A stretch of 64,000 nt of DNA from Hungatella sp. UBA5385 (lineage in GTDB: Bacteria > Bacillota > Clostridia > Lachnospirales > Lachnospiraceae). Where the stretch lies: NCBI GenBank assembly GCA_002409995.1, contig DHOR01000048.1, positions 6,928 to 70,927 of the forward strand, in the 5' to 3' direction. Positions within the stretch are counted from its first letter, which is position 1; every line of letters begins with the position of its first letter. This document shows positions 43,841 to 54,800 of this stretch, piece by piece. The notes beneath the pieces are model-generated. The model was not told where the DNA came from, ran no database searches, and saw only the letters and a list, made by a program, of their open reading frames with translations. The translations under genes were made by a program, and so were the position numbers.

Positions 43841-43912
43841 AAGAGCTGTCGCATGATGAGATTTATATCAACCAATTATTAGTTGACATAAAACACCCTT
43901 GCAACAGCTCTT
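43841..43912. terminator. Terminator between AraC remnant and DUF3788
   Basis: AAGAGCTGTCGC pairs with GCAACAGCTCTT (one mismatch) across a long loop of about 48 bases and is followed by ATTTTTTA. It lies between convergent genes. Confidence 0.65.
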
Positions 43913-43917
43913 ATTTT

Positions 43918-44349
43918 TTACTTTTTAGAAATCTTCCCTCTTTTAATTGCAATACACCGTTTCACATCTTCCAGTCGATCTTCATCTTCCAGCTCAATCT
44001 GCAGCCATTTCTGTCCCATACCTTCAGGGGTATCCATGGCTAAATTCTGCAAATACTCACTCATCTGAGGCAGTTCTTCATCAAACCTGTCTTTCTCATG
44101 TTTTCCAATAACAACCAGAACCCAGAGAAACCCTTCAAATGGATACATAGTACATAGATTCTTCCCTGCTTTTTTAAACTTTACATTCCAGCCAGGCCAG
44201 GCACATCTGCTGAATTCAAAGGTGGGCTTTGTCTCATAAGTATCTATTACATAATCAGTTACCATTTTCCACACTGGATTTCTAATATAATCTCCCATCA
44301 GTTCCAGGGTAGGAATCTGTGATGGATTCATTTTATCCCAATCAGCCAT
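43918..44349 (-). CDS. DUF3788 family protein
   Basis: 143 residues from the ATG at 44349 (GGAGTG upstream). The profile is KPTFEFSRCAWPGWNVKFKK then LCTMYPFEGFLWVLVVIG, as in DUF3788. These are small cytoplasmic proteins of unknown function, common in Clostridia. Monocistronic. Confidence is good for the family and none for the role. Confidence 0.8.
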   Translation of the reverse strand: MADWDKMNPSQIPTLELMGDYIRNPVWKMVTDYVIDTYETKPTFEFSRCAWPGWNVKFKKAGKNLCTMYPFEGFLWVLVVIGKHEKDRFDEELPQMSEYLQNLAMDTPEGMGQKWLQIELEDEDRLEDVKRCIAIKRGKISKK

Positions 44350-44458
44350 ATTTTCACACTCCTTTGTAAGAATCATATCACAGATAATATGAAAGCAGTA
44401 TGTCATATTTAGGAATATTATGAAACTTTTGTTTCCAGTGTTCTAATGCTCTAGTGCT

Positions 44459-45442
44459 CTAATGATCTAATGCTTCCTCATTTACAGTAAGACATTTATC
44501 AATGGATTCCTTCTCAATTTCATTCACATTAGAAGTGCCTTCTGTTTTGGTGAAATAGCTGCTGCCATCTTCATTTAAGGAACCAAGATTGAGGGTAAAT
44601 GTTCCTTCCTCTCCGTTCTTAGTATAAGTATAGGAAATAATGGCTGATGGCTGATCCAGTCCATACTCCTTCAATTCACTGTCTGTCACCTTATAGTTGA
44701 CACAATTTTTCACAGTAAGACTGCTCAAAGAGTCTGCCAGCACATTCAAAGCAGAATTATCATCCATCATATTATCCTCTGAATCTGCAGAATCTCTGTA
44801 CCAGGCAATATCATTTTCTTCATCCAGAGTCTTCTTCACATAGTGCTCAGACTCCCCTCCCTTTGTAATAGTCACACCAGTAATATCAGTTCCTGCCACA
44901 GCAGGGAATTTCTCAAGCTCCATCAGATCATCTAAGCTGTAATTAGTTTCTGTATACAAAGAAGAACTGATTTGATATGGAGTTGTTTCTCCGGCAATCA
45001 TGGCATAATAACTGCCATCTTCTGTTTGATTGCCCAGTAAAATAATAGTCTCCGTTCCATCTTCTGCAGTTACTTTCACAGTTCTTATGGGATCATTAAA
45101 TCCATAAGCACTAAGTTCATCGCCGTCCTCCAATTTTCGTACAGCCTCCAGTTTTCCTGCTGTTTTTGCAAGAGTATCAAGGCTGGTCTGTTTCACAGGG
45201 AAAAGATCATCACTATCATACTTCCATGTATCATCATCTTTATGGAAGGTCAGCTCATTTTCTTCATTATTAAAAGAAATGGAGGCAATATCTGAGATAT
45301 CCGTCATATAGATTTTGGAATCCGCTTTTGCCTGTTCCTTCTTTTCTTTGGAACGGTCTGTATACTGACCTACAGCAATATAAATCACACACAGAACCAC
45401 AAGTGCTATGGCTCCGTATAGAAGTCCATTTTTCTTTTTCAT
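44459..45442 (-). CDS. DUF4340 protein, partner of a Gld-type ABC exporter
   Basis: 327 residues. The N-terminal transmembrane helix (LLYGAIALVVLCVIYIAVGQ) is followed by a large acidic extracellular domain with repeated SFNNEENELTFHKDDDTWKY and KVTAEDGTETIILLGNQT-type beta units of DUF4340. The start at 45442 sits 11 bases after GGAG; a GTG at 45454 is an alternative. It is the last gene of the ABC operon and likely works outside the cell with GldG. Confidence 0.82.
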   Translation of the reverse strand: MKKKNGLLYGAIALVVLCVIYIAVGQYTDRSKEKKEQAKADSKIYMTDISDIASISFNNEENELTFHKDDDTWKYDSDDLFPVKQTSLDTLAKTAGKLEAVRKLEDGDELSAYGFNDPIRTVKVTAEDGTETIILLGNQTEDGSYYAMIAGETTPYQISSSLYTETNYSLDDLMELEKFPAVAGTDITGVTITKGGESEHYVKKTLDEENDIAWYRDSADSEDNMMDDNSALNVLADSLSSLTVKNCVNYKVTDSELKEYGLDQPSAIISYTYTKNGEEGTFTLNLGSLNEDGSSYFTKTEGTSNVNEIEKESIDKCLTVNEEALDH

Positions 45443-45460
45443 CTCTATAATCACTCCTCT

Positions 45461-46831
45461 CTACAGACGTCTCCGTTTCAGCCAGATGGTAAGACCTGCC
45501 CCCAGTGTTACAGCCGGAATTACAAGGATAAATAACAATCCCCACATACCGCCGTGAGTCACTGTATTATAGGTCACTTCAAGACTCTTAGATGGTATGG
45601 AAACATTGACAACATCATCATAATTAGCAGTGACAGCATTCATGAAAATGTCCAAATTAGTCAGGTTGGAAAATGTTTGATTCAGGCTTTCCTCAATCAG
45701 GGTTGGAGTGGTAAATACGGTCAGTCTGGAAGTTCCTGAATCCAGAGTTTTCTCAGATGCTGCACCTAAGAGATAAGTTCCCTCTATCTGCTCATTTTCA
45801 GTTACCAGCAAACCGCCGTCTGTTGTTTCCATAAATGGTGTTACTGTAACTCCTTCCGGCACTTCTGTTGTCTCAGTCATTGCACCGGACTGAATCACTA
45901 AAGCTGCCCCCTTGGCATCAATCCCATTTGTTATCTCATTGCCGGACTTAATAGTTGGAAATATATAAAATGGATTGTTCTGGTAAGCGCTTTTCGTATC
46001 TGCAGCAAGACCAATTTCCAAATTAAGGCCGTATTCATTTAAAATAGAATTCAAATTCTCTCTGGCCTTATCTGAATATCCTGCAATAATAACAGCATTT
46101 CCTCCATTATTTAAGTAATCTGTAATCATGGTTTTCTCATCATCAGCCAGATCAGTCTGAGGCCCGTTGATCAGAAGAAGCTGACAATCCTCAGGAATGC
46201 TGCCTTCCGTGAGAAGATTGACATTTATAGAAGTAAGCCCTGATTTCCCCAGCATATCTGTCACTGTTTCACCAAGGGCATTTTCACCATGGCCCTCTGT
46301 TACATATACAGTTTTCTGAACATCATTTGTCACATGGGAAATGGCACTTGTCAGCTTGCCCTCTCCATCAAATTCTGTTTCCTTGGACTGACCATAATAA
46401 TAGTAGGAAGCCTCATCATACTTAATAAATTCTGCCAGGGAAATGGTTTCTTTTTTATCTGCAGCTTCGCAAACCACTAAAACAGAATTATCCTCTGCCT
46501 CCAGGCTTTTTACCTGTTCCGGATGGAGAACAGAATCTACAGTTTCCACTTTAATATGAGAGGAAAGTGCTGCATACCGGTTGACAAAGCCCGTAATTCT
46601 TTCATCTACTCTGGTGGGGTCAGCTACTATATATATCTTCACATCTTTATCCAGTGCATTTACCAGTTCTTTTGTTGTATCACCTACTGTGTAAATCTGA
46701 TTGCTGCTGATATCCCACTGACGAAGGTTCTGGGGAAGACGGTTTACAATCATATTTATCACAATAACAACCGCTATGACTATGACAGACAGAATTGCTG
46801 TATAGCCGCCTTTTTTTAGTTTTCTAGTCAT
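45461..46831 (-). CDS. GldG-like ABC auxiliary protein
   Basis: 456 residues. Transmembrane helix at the N-terminus (ILSVIVIAVVIVINMIVNRL), an extracellular domain with LLINGPQTDLADDEKTMITD and YVTEGHGENALGETVTDML, and a C-terminal helix (WGLLFILVIPAVTLGAGLTI). This is the ABC-type uncharacterised (GldG) family paired with GldF permeases. Located between the permease and DUF4340 genes with 10 and 18 bases of spacing. Confidence 0.88.
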   Translation of the reverse strand: MTRKLKKGGYTAILSVIVIAVVIVINMIVNRLPQNLRQWDISSNQIYTVGDTTKELVNALDKDVKIYIVADPTRVDERITGFVNRYAALSSHIKVETVDSVLHPEQVKSLEAEDNSVLVVCEAADKKETISLAEFIKYDEASYYYYGQSKETEFDGEGKLTSAISHVTNDVQKTVYVTEGHGENALGETVTDMLGKSGLTSINVNLLTEGSIPEDCQLLLINGPQTDLADDEKTMITDYLNNGGNAVIIAGYSDKARENLNSILNEYGLNLEIGLAADTKSAYQNNPFYIFPTIKSGNEITNGIDAKGAALVIQSGAMTETTEVPEGVTVTPFMETTDGGLLVTENEQIEGTYLLGAASEKTLDSGTSRLTVFTTPTLIEESLNQTFSNLTNLDIFMNAVTANYDDVVNVSIPSKSLEVTYNTVTHGGMWGLLFILVIPAVTLGAGLTIWLKRRRL

Positions 46832-46841
46832 GTTCTGCCTC

Positions 46842-47708
46842 CTAGCTCCATCTGCTTTTTTCTACGGACTGAATCGTCAGGAAAATCAGCAGGAAAATGA
46901 TTGTGATATAGTAGATCAATCCACCCAGATCAAATATGTAATTTCCAATGAAATTCTGAAATACATCTGTTATGGCGATTTTCTCCACTGCCTTGACAAG
47001 AAGCCGGTCAAACATGTTTTTATTAATGAAATAAGCAGCCACCATAGCTATCGCTCCAACTGCCTCCAGCACAACAGCCAGAAGATTATGAGAGGTAATT
47101 CTGTGAACAATCATTACTGCCAAAGTCCAAAGGAATAAAAATCCTATCAGTGATCCAATAGCTGAGGTTGGAAGGAAATTCACCAAGCTGGGCCAAAGAA
47201 TCAGAAGAAGGAGAACACCAAATGTTCCTACAACTGCAATGATCTGGCTCTCTGTGAGAGATGAGATAAACATACCAATGGAAATGTATACACACCCCAT
47301 AAGAAAGAACGCCAGAATAGAGGAATAATCCACCAGCAGATGGGCGGTTCCGTTCATTTTAATAATAAGCGGACAGAGACAAAAAATAAGTACAGGTATT
47401 GCAAATACAGTTACCATTGATAAATACTTTGCCATTACAATTTTTACTACAGAAACAGGAGAAGTCAATAGCAGCTGATCTGTTTTTGTCTTTCTGTCAT
47501 CAGCAAAGCTTCTCATTGTCAGCACTGGAATTCCAATCATAATAATTGTCACCATACCTGACAGGGTGTAGGAAAAATAGGGGTATCCGCTCATCATGTT
47601 ATAAGCCATAAAATAAATTCCTGCAAATAATACAAGAAAAGCTATGAATACATATCCTGTCATAGATTGAAAATAGGATTTCAGTTCTCTTTTATAAACT
47701 GCTGCCAT
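46842..47708 (-). CDS. ABC-2 type permease (GldF-like)
   Basis: 288 residues with about six transmembrane helices (GYVFIAFLVLFAGIYFMAY through YYITIIFLLIFLTIQSVEKS). RELKSYFQSMTGYVF and RSFADDRKTKTDQLLLTSPV are typical of GldF/NosY-type permeases. Its start overlaps the ATPase gene stop by 17 bases. Confidence 0.9.
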   Translation of the reverse strand: MAAVYKRELKSYFQSMTGYVFIAFLVLFAGIYFMAYNMMSGYPYFSYTLSGMVTIIMIGIPVLTMRSFADDRKTKTDQLLLTSPVSVVKIVMAKYLSMVTVFAIPVLIFCLCPLIIKMNGTAHLLVDYSSILAFFLMGCVYISIGMFISSLTESQIIAVVGTFGVLLLLILWPSLVNFLPTSAIGSLIGFLFLWTLAVMIVHRITSHNLLAVVLEAVGAIAMVAAYFINKNMFDRLLVKAVEKIAITDVFQNFIGNYIFDLGGLIYYITIIFLLIFLTIQSVEKSRWS

Positions 47709-48744
47709 CTGTGGATTCCCCCTCTCTTATACTTTCTGACTCTGCGTTTTCTGCATCTTCTTTATAAGCATCATCTTCATCTACCTCTAAGCAGGAATCT
47801 TCCCCCACTACTTCATCAACATGAGTGGTCAATTCCAGGAACACCTTTTCCAAAGACGCCTTCGTTGTCTGCATGGACAAAATGGGAACTCTCTCATCAG
47901 CAAATCCATAGAATACCTTTTCCCTGATATCCTCAGTATTCTGAAGCACAGCCTTCCATACACCCTCTTCTTCGCTAAGTGTAAGCTTCACATCCTGAAC
48001 CTCTGGAATGGATTTAATAATCTCCCTGATCTTTGCCTCTTCACCTTTAACCAGCAGCTCCATGCCTGCTTCCCCAGCCATCTGTCTCTCCAGATTGTCA
48101 GGAGTATCACTTGCAACCAGTCTGCCTTTGTTAATGATCATTATGTGATCACAGACAGCGCTGACTTCTGACAGAATATGGGAGCTTAATATTACAGTAT
48201 GCTTCTTACCCAGCTGACGAATGGTATCACGAATCTCTATGATCTGCTTAGGATCAAGACCAACGGTAGGCTCATCTAAAATAATGACAGGAGGCATTCC
48301 AAGAACAGCCTGAGCAAGACCTACACGCTGTCTGTAACCTTTGGACAAGTTACGGATGAGCCTTGGCAGAACACTTCCCAGCTTTGCCAGCTCCACAACC
48401 TCTAAAATAGCATTTTCCCTATCCTTTTTAGGAATCTGTTTCAGCTCTGCTGCAAATTCCAGCTGCTCTGCAACTGTCATATCCACATATAGGGGCGGCA
48501 TCTCCGGCAGATAACCGATGCATTTTTTCGCTTCCTCCGGCTCTTCTAAAATATTGTGACCGTTTATGAGAACATCACCCTCCGTAGCTCCCAGATATCC
48601 GGTCATAATGTTCATGGTGGTGGATTTGCCCGCACCATTAGGTCCTAAAAATCCATAGATCTGCCCGTCTTCAATGGTAAAGCTCAAATGATCCACAGCC
48701 AGATGTCCGCCGTAATCTTTTACCAGATTTTTAACTTCTATCAA
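47692..48744 (-). CDS. ABC transporter ATPase (GldA-like)
   Basis: 350 residues. Walker A GPNGAGKSTT (35-44), signature LSKGYRQRVGLAQAVLG, Walker B PPVIILDEPTVGLDP and H-loop ILSSHILSE are intact. The C-terminal ~90 residues form an acidic extension (SCLEVDEDDAYKEDAENAES), unusual for this family and without a known role. First gene of the exporter operon. Substrate unknown. Confidence 0.92.
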   Translation of the reverse strand: MIEVKNLVKDYGGHLAVDHLSFTIEDGQIYGFLGPNGAGKSTTMNIMTGYLGATEGDVLINGHNILEEPEEAKKCIGYLPEMPPLYVDMTVAEQLEFAAELKQIPKKDRENAILEVVELAKLGSVLPRLIRNLSKGYRQRVGLAQAVLGMPPVIILDEPTVGLDPKQIIEIRDTIRQLGKKHTVILSSHILSEVSAVCDHIMIINKGRLVASDTPDNLERQMAGEAGMELLVKGEEAKIREIIKSIPEVQDVKLTLSEEEGVWKAVLQNTEDIREKVFYGFADERVPILSMQTTKASLEKVFLELTTHVDEVVGEDSCLEVDEDDAYKEDAENAESESIREGESTDGSSL

Positions 48745-48870
48745 CGCATTCTCCTCCTGTTTTTCTATTTAGCATAAAAGCCTTAATGATAATTTAGGAG
48801 TAATTTGTGATTATTCTGTGATGAATCATTGAGAATTTTGTGATGAAAATGTGAATTAGAAAAAATAAGA

Positions 48871-48939
48871 AAAAGCTGCTGCAAAATGAATTTTATAACT
48901 GGTTAACAGTCTGTTAAATTTCATTTTGCAGCAGCTTTT
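48871..48939. terminator. Perfect 20-bp hairpin between two operons
   Basis: AAAAGCTGCTGCAAAATGAA (48871-48890) pairs exactly with its complement at 48920-48939, with a smaller inner palindrome (TTAACAGTCTGTTAA). A and T tracts at both ends allow termination on either strand. On the minus strand it terminates the RelA/SpoT operon. Confidence 0.85.
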
Positions 48940-48944
48940 ATTTA

Positions 48945-50189
48945 TCACTCCTCCTGCAGCCCCTTCGCAATCTCATCCCGAATCCTCAGCACCTCATTCC
49001 CCTGATCCATCAGCACCTTCTGATCAGGAACCTCAATCCCATGGATCAGATAATTTCTGGTGGTTCTCAAAGAGCTGATACGGTCAGCAGTCTCCTTATC
49101 CAGAATATCCAGCCGTCTTAAGCTATTTAAATTAAAGCTTCCTCTTGCCTTGGGATTATGCCTGTAAGTAAGCCGCCTGAGAAGTGCCTCCAGCCGAATC
49201 CACTGATCTGTAAAATACTCCGCAGATGCCTGATATAACACGTCAGGGGCTTCTTTCAAACCACGAAGCTCCATATAAATTTTATATCGTTTCTCATTGC
49301 CGCTTATAATCTGATCAATAATCTGCTGTGCAATGGTTCTTTTATCGCTGACAATCTTAGTAGCTTTTAAAATGGTTTCAAAATCCTTTAAATTATCCAG
49401 CTTTAATCTGTCTGCCAGCTTAAAGAGCAGCTCCACATCTCCCATACGCTGATCAATAGAAGCCTTCTTATATTTGCTGCTTAAATAGTTATACAGATAA
49501 GAAGCTAAATCATACTGGCTGCCAAAAGAAGTATTCTTGCTCTTAATCCGCTCATTTCCAGCACTCTGCAAACGCTCCAGAGCGATTTCTCCGGTGAGCA
49601 CAAGTCCATTAAGCTCGTCTAAAATCGCCAATTCTTCTTCAGACAAAGCCCCCTGCATTGGCTTATATACAAGATCGTGCTCCACCTCAGACCAGGCATG
49701 CATCAGCACTGAAGCAACCTGAATCTCAATTCTTGCAGTGGTATAATTCTTCTGATTGTCCAGAAGCTCTTCCGCCTTCATGCTGACTCTGTAATGGTTT
49801 GCCCAATAGCCTGAAAACCGTTTATTATAAGTTGGCGGCTTAGACTGGCTTGGGAACCGCTTAATCTGATGGACTGTAAACAGAGAGCAGATGATCTGGT
49901 CCGCCTTTTCCCTGTCTCTTGGGAAATACAGAGAAACCCTGACTCCTGACAAATCTGCAATATCCAGATAGATCTCATCCATATTTTTATATGGAACATC
50001 CCGTTTTTCATTGCGCTGAATCAGCTTGCTTTTCAGCCTTGTTGGATTTTTAGCTCTTGAGGTTACAATGGCCCGGATACCGGAGGCACGAAGTGCACGT
50101 TCCAGTTGAGCCGCCGCCAGACGGCCTGCCACCTCATAGTAATTGAAGCTCTTTTTATATTTATCTAAAAAATCATTGATTAATTCCAT
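48945..50189 (-). CDS. RelA/SpoT synthetase domain with C-terminal HEPN-like motif
   Basis: 414 residues. The first ~200 form a (p)ppGpp synthetase-type domain: SRAKNPTRLKSKL (44-56), DLSGVRVSLYF (79-89), FSGYWANHYRVSM (125-137) and EIQVASVLMHAWSEVEHDLV (155-174), so the catalytic set seems intact. No HD hydrolase, TGS or ACT domain. The rest is helical and ends near RTTRNYLIHGIEVPD (375-389), where RNYLIH (378-383) fits the R-x4-H pattern of HEPN nucleases. It is the last gene of the Hsp70 operon, 14 bases after it. Alarmone synthesis or tRNA/nucleotide pyrophosphorylation are both possible. Confidence 0.78.
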   Translation of the reverse strand: MELINDFLDKYKKSFNYYEVAGRLAAAQLERALRASGIRAIVTSRAKNPTRLKSKLIQRNEKRDVPYKNMDEIYLDIADLSGVRVSLYFPRDREKADQIICSLFTVHQIKRFPSQSKPPTYNKRFSGYWANHYRVSMKAEELLDNQKNYTTARIEIQVASVLMHAWSEVEHDLVYKPMQGALSEEELAILDELNGLVLTGEIALERLQSAGNERIKSKNTSFGSQYDLASYLYNYLSSKYKKASIDQRMGDVELLFKLADRLKLDNLKDFETILKATKIVSDKRTIAQQIIDQIISGNEKRYKIYMELRGLKEAPDVLYQASAEYFTDQWIRLEALLRRLTYRHNPKARGSFNLNSLRRLDILDKETADRISSLRTTRNYLIHGIEVPDQKVLMDQGNEVLRIRDEIAKGLQEE

Positions 50190-50203
50190 AGGCAGATTCT
50201 CCT

Positions 50204-51895
50204 CTAAAAATCTTCCATATCTTCAAGAAACGCCCTGAATTCCGTTTTTGCCTCTTCAATTTTACCTGAATCGTAGGTATTTAAGGTGGACTCAAATTTA
50301 TGTAGTGCTGTCTCCACGTAGTGACGTCTATCTCCTATACTTTCCTCATAAATCCGCTCTCCCCGAAGCAGCAGATATTTATTTTCCTCTCTGTCTCTCG
50401 GATGAATTTTTAAATAAGACAGAGTTTCAAACCGTTCCTTTATTTCCTCATCACTCATATCTGCATTGCTGCCTTTAAAGACCTGCTTTGCTGTCTTCTG
50501 AGTGGAAACGATCTTTACCTCAACCTCCAGTATAGAGTTAATATCATAGGTATAGGTTATATCAATGGCCTGCTCTCCCGCTTTGCCCGAAGGAACATCC
50601 ACACTTAATTCTCCCAGAGACAGATTATTAGCCGCAAACCGGCTTTCTCCCTGGAGCACATGCACACGCAGCTGTGTCTGATTGTCATGGGCTGTATAAA
50701 AACGTTCTGTACGGCTGGCAGGGATTACTGTATTCCTGTCAATAATGGGGCTGAATAAACCATTTTCAAAAACCCCCTTTTCCCACTCTCTCACAACTTC
50801 AGTTCCAAGAGTAAAGGGACACACATCTGTGAGAATGACCTCCTTAATTGCCTCCCGTCTCTCCTTCATTGCCCCCTGAATTGCAGCTCCCATAGCAACT
50901 GCTTCGTCCGGATTAATGTTGGTATCAGGAAGCATCTTAAAGAGGCGGCTGACAAATCGGCGTACTACGGGACTTTTCGTAGCCCCACCTACCAGTACTA
51001 CCTTATCAATATCAGCAAGCTTAATATGAGCATCAGCAAGACTCCTTCTGACCGGCTGTCTGATCTTGTCCAGCAGCTCCTCACATGCCTCTTCATATCT
51101 GGACATCTCTATCTCAAAGTCCAGAATCTCCTCTCCAACCTTGCAGTGCATTGCAGAAACTCTGGAATCATTAAATCCGATTTTGCAGCTTTCCGCCTGT
51201 TTGTGAATCTGGCGCAGTGTTTTTTCATCCAGAGTAAGGCGGTCTAAATCTTTATGCTTTTCAAAGAATAAATCTTCCAGTATTTCTGTAAAATCCTCTC
51301 CGCCCAGGAAATTATCTCCTGCCACAGCCCTCACCTCTAATATGGTATCATAAAGCTCCAGCACAGATACATCAAAGGTCCCGCCCCCAAGGTCAAATAC
51401 CAGGAATCTGGCATGATCCCGGTTCTGATATAATCCATAAGCAATGGCAGCAGCCGTTGGTTCACTGATAATCCGCTCTACCTTTAAACCAGCCAGCTCT
51501 CCGGCTCTCTTAGTGGCTCTCCGCCTTGCATCATTAAAATAGGCAGGTACACTGATCACTGCTTCTGTCACCTCTTCTCCCAGATAAACCTCTGCATCCT
51601 CTTTCAGCGCACGAAGCACAAAAGAGGACAATTCCTCAGGGAGAAATGTTTTATGTAACAGGGAAAACTGCCGTTCAGTTCCCATATCACGTTTAAATAC
51701 ACTGGCTGCACTTCCAGGATATAAAAGTCCCCGTTCCACTGCCAGATCACCAACATAAATCTGTTCATCTTCGTCCATGCTGACTACAGAAGGAGTCAGC
51801 TTCTTGCCAAGTCTGTTGGGAATAATCTTCGGTCCTTCTTCTGTAAAACAAGCAGCCAGACTGTTGGTTGTTCCCAAGTCAATTCCTATAATCAT
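50204..51895 (-). CDS. hscC: Hsp70 chaperone of HscC type
   Basis: 563 residues, shorter than DnaK (~610-640). ATPase domain with IIGIDLGTTNSLAACF (2-17), VISVPAYFNDARRRATKRAG, FDLGGGTFDVSVLELYD and VVLVGGATKSPVVRRF; the substrate-binding part starts VCPFTLGTEVVREW. The C-terminal helical lid is short. HscC-class Hsp70s usually work with a dedicated J-like partner; here the gene before it (2 bases away) encodes a J-like/TPR protein. GrpE and DnaJ are not encoded nearby, so it is not the housekeeping DnaK. Confidence 0.9.
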   Translation of the reverse strand: MIIGIDLGTTNSLAACFTEEGPKIIPNRLGKKLTPSVVSMDEDEQIYVGDLAVERGLLYPGSAASVFKRDMGTERQFSLLHKTFLPEELSSFVLRALKEDAEVYLGEEVTEAVISVPAYFNDARRRATKRAGELAGLKVERIISEPTAAAIAYGLYQNRDHARFLVFDLGGGTFDVSVLELYDTILEVRAVAGDNFLGGEDFTEILEDLFFEKHKDLDRLTLDEKTLRQIHKQAESCKIGFNDSRVSAMHCKVGEEILDFEIEMSRYEEACEELLDKIRQPVRRSLADAHIKLADIDKVVLVGGATKSPVVRRFVSRLFKMLPDTNINPDEAVAMGAAIQGAMKERREAIKEVILTDVCPFTLGTEVVREWEKGVFENGLFSPIIDRNTVIPASRTERFYTAHDNQTQLRVHVLQGESRFAANNLSLGELSVDVPSGKAGEQAIDITYTYDINSILEVEVKIVSTQKTAKQVFKGSNADMSDEEIKERFETLSYLKIHPRDREENKYLLLRGERIYEESIGDRRHYVETALHKFESTLNTYDSGKIEEAKTEFRAFLEDMEDF

Positions 51896-51897
51896 AA

Positions 51898-54800
51898 TTA
51901 TCCTTTCACCTTCTTACGCATTTTCTCAAGAGCTTTTGTAATATCCACATCATCAGAATTGTATTCCTTTGCCTTTTCATAGTTCTGCAATGCCTTTTCC
52001 TTCATATCCAATGCCTCATAGTACATTCCCTGAAAATAGAATTTTTCAAAACATTTCTGATGGCGGCATCTCCTGCATCGAATCCTCTGATCCATCTGCT
52101 CTAAATATTCCTCGCCCTTTTCATTTTCACCTAAGCATATATAAAGCCAGCCAAAAATGCGCAGACGGACAGGACTGAATGGTTTATATGCGATATAATC
52201 CTGTTCCGTTCCTTCTCCTGCCAATTTAAAATACTCCATTGCCTTCTCAGCATGGACTTTTGCCTTTAGAAACTTTTTATTTCTATAATAATGTATAGCC
52301 AGGTCACCGTGATAATCACATAAATTACTGTGATCACGTTCATTTGTAATGGCAATTTTATAATGCATTTCAGACAAAAACGGAATGATATCTTCCATAT
52401 AAGAAGCAAAATCATAATGTCTTTTAGCCTTTTCAGCCATAGAAGCTTTGTGGATTCCCTTCAGATACCACCTCATACCTTTATAAGGTTTTCCTCTGCG
52501 ATACCAGAAATTCCCCATATTTTTATAGTACTCACTGCTTTCCTTTGTATGGCTGTAAGCATCAATTGCCTTATCAAATTCTCCCAGTTTTCCATACAGA
52601 CCTCCCAGCTCCTTCCAGAAGGACGTATAATCTGGATATATCTCCAGCGCCTTTTTATAACATTCAACAGCTTTTTCATACTGATGAAGAGCTTCATAGC
52701 AGTCAGCCATATTGCTGTAAGGAACCACACTTTTACTGTCTTTCATACAATCTATGGCTTTTTGGAAATATTCAACAGCCCGCTCAAACTCTCCCTGGTA
52801 TTTGTAGCAGCATGCCAGACCATTATAGGCAGTCCAGTCATCATTCTTATACCCCAGAGCTTTTTCATAATCAGCCATAGCAGCTTCAATTTCCATGGCA
52901 CGCAGGTTAATATTCCCACGATAGATGCGGTAATAATAGATTTCCTCTTCCTGAAGCTGAATATCTATATAGTAAATAGCTTTATCAAAATTCTCCCTTA
53001 CATACTGATTATTATACTTTTCCTCATAATAATCTGCCAGCTTCTCACATACATCCCGGTAAGTTTTAGCATATTCCAATGTCTTTTCAAAATGTTCCGC
53101 AGCTACAGCGCTTAAACCTTTACCCTCATAGCAAAGCCCCCGGTTATAGTGAAGGGTGGGAGTCTCACTGTACACCGCTTCTGCAGCATCATATTCTTTT
53201 AATGCTTCATCATATTTCTTATCATTTAGATAAATATGCCCACACACCAGCCGGTATTGAAGCCTGTCCGGATTCTGGCTAATGGCTTTTTTCATATGAG
53301 CCAGTGCCACTGGATAGAAATCATTATCCCAGTGCAAAAGCGCTGTTTCAAATTCTATCTCTGAGAAATCTTCAAGATCTGACTCTTCCTCCGGAAATGC
53401 TGCCGCCTCTTTTAAAATCTTAAAAATCGCCTTACGATCTTCATCGGATTTTGCCATATTACGCAGAATCTTAGCCTCATAGAGTTTCATCTGAGCTGTA
53501 AATTCCACCTGATTCTCTTTTGCTCTGTCCAAAACCCCCTTGGCATCTTCAAACTGGCTATGGTCGAAAAACACCTCTGCCGCAAGAAGATAGGGTTTGT
53601 AATATCCCGGTAAAATCTCCACGATTCTATGGTAATCATGAACAACCTCCTGACCATTTCTCAGCTCATAATAAGCCTCCTGTCTGATCAGATAAGCAGG
53701 AAGATATCCGGTATCCTCCTTTACAATCTGATCACAGATATCAATGCTCTTTTCATACTGTTCAGATTTTAAGTAAACATTAGCCAGAAGCTGTTTGCCC
53801 GCCAGCTTTTCATTTCTGTTCTCTGCTGATTCTATGGCAATATAAGCATATTGTTCAGCCAGCTCCTTTTCTCCAAGCTCCTGATAGCAGCGGCTTAAGG
53901 TATGAGCTGCTCTACCTTTTCTGGAAATCCGTCTTTTGTTTTCTTCAGTTCCATCATCTACAGTCTCTTCAATCAGTTTAAGCCATTTTTCAAGATAAGG
54001 TCTTGCCTTTTCATGCTGCCCATTCTGATGAAGTAAACGTCCGTACAGATTGGTATAGCTATATTCCTGCTCAGGTACCGGCTCAAAGGATTCCACGTAG
54101 CTGATTGCCTCTTCGATCTGTTCATTTTGATAGAGACACCAGCCGATTTCCACAGCCATCTCCCCTGAGGGAAGGTTGGCATCTTCGATTCCATTGTTAA
54201 GTTTATCTTTATAATCACGAATCAGCTCCTCATTAACCTGACGCAGCAGGGTAAGAGCTTCCTCATCATAGCTTAAATCCAGAATCTCTGTCAGCCGTTC
54301 TTTTGCATGGTAAAAGTCCTTTTGATCCATCAGATACTGGACAACTCCTATTTTTGCCTGATAATAATCCGGCTTAACCTTTAAAACCTTCTGCCAGAGT
54401 TCATAAGCTTCTTCCTTCCTGTCTCCTGCATAATAAGCCTTTCCTGTATAGGAATCAATATAGCAGTCATCAGCATATCTTTCTCTCAGGGATTCAGCCA
54501 TAGAAACAGCTTCCTCAATATTCCCTTCTGCTATCCAGATACGGATTCTCTCCACATCTTCATAAGGGTAATACAGGCCAAAAGCTGCAAGGTCATCCAG
54601 CTCCTTCAGCCCTCCTTCTATTTCCCTCTGATCCACCTTTCTCTTCACACCATAATAATGATCCAGGTAACCATCTCCATTGGCTTTTTCCGGATTTAAC
54701 ACTGTAAATAGTTCAAAACGAATAAATCCTTCGTTTTCAGTATAATATTTCACATAGTCCAGAAAGTTTTTGGGAAATTGCTCCTGCAGCTGTTCCATGT

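Noticed and set aside
48871..48939. 20-bp perfect inverted repeat as an IS end or small MITE
   Set aside because: It sits exactly between convergently placed operon ends with A/T tracts on both sides, best explained as a bidirectional terminator; no target-site duplication was seen.
52330..53115. A 261-codon plus-strand frame opposite the TPR gene
   Set aside because: It is antisense to an intact long protein, rich in Phe/Ile/Ser as expected from complementing A-rich codons, with no recognisable domain.
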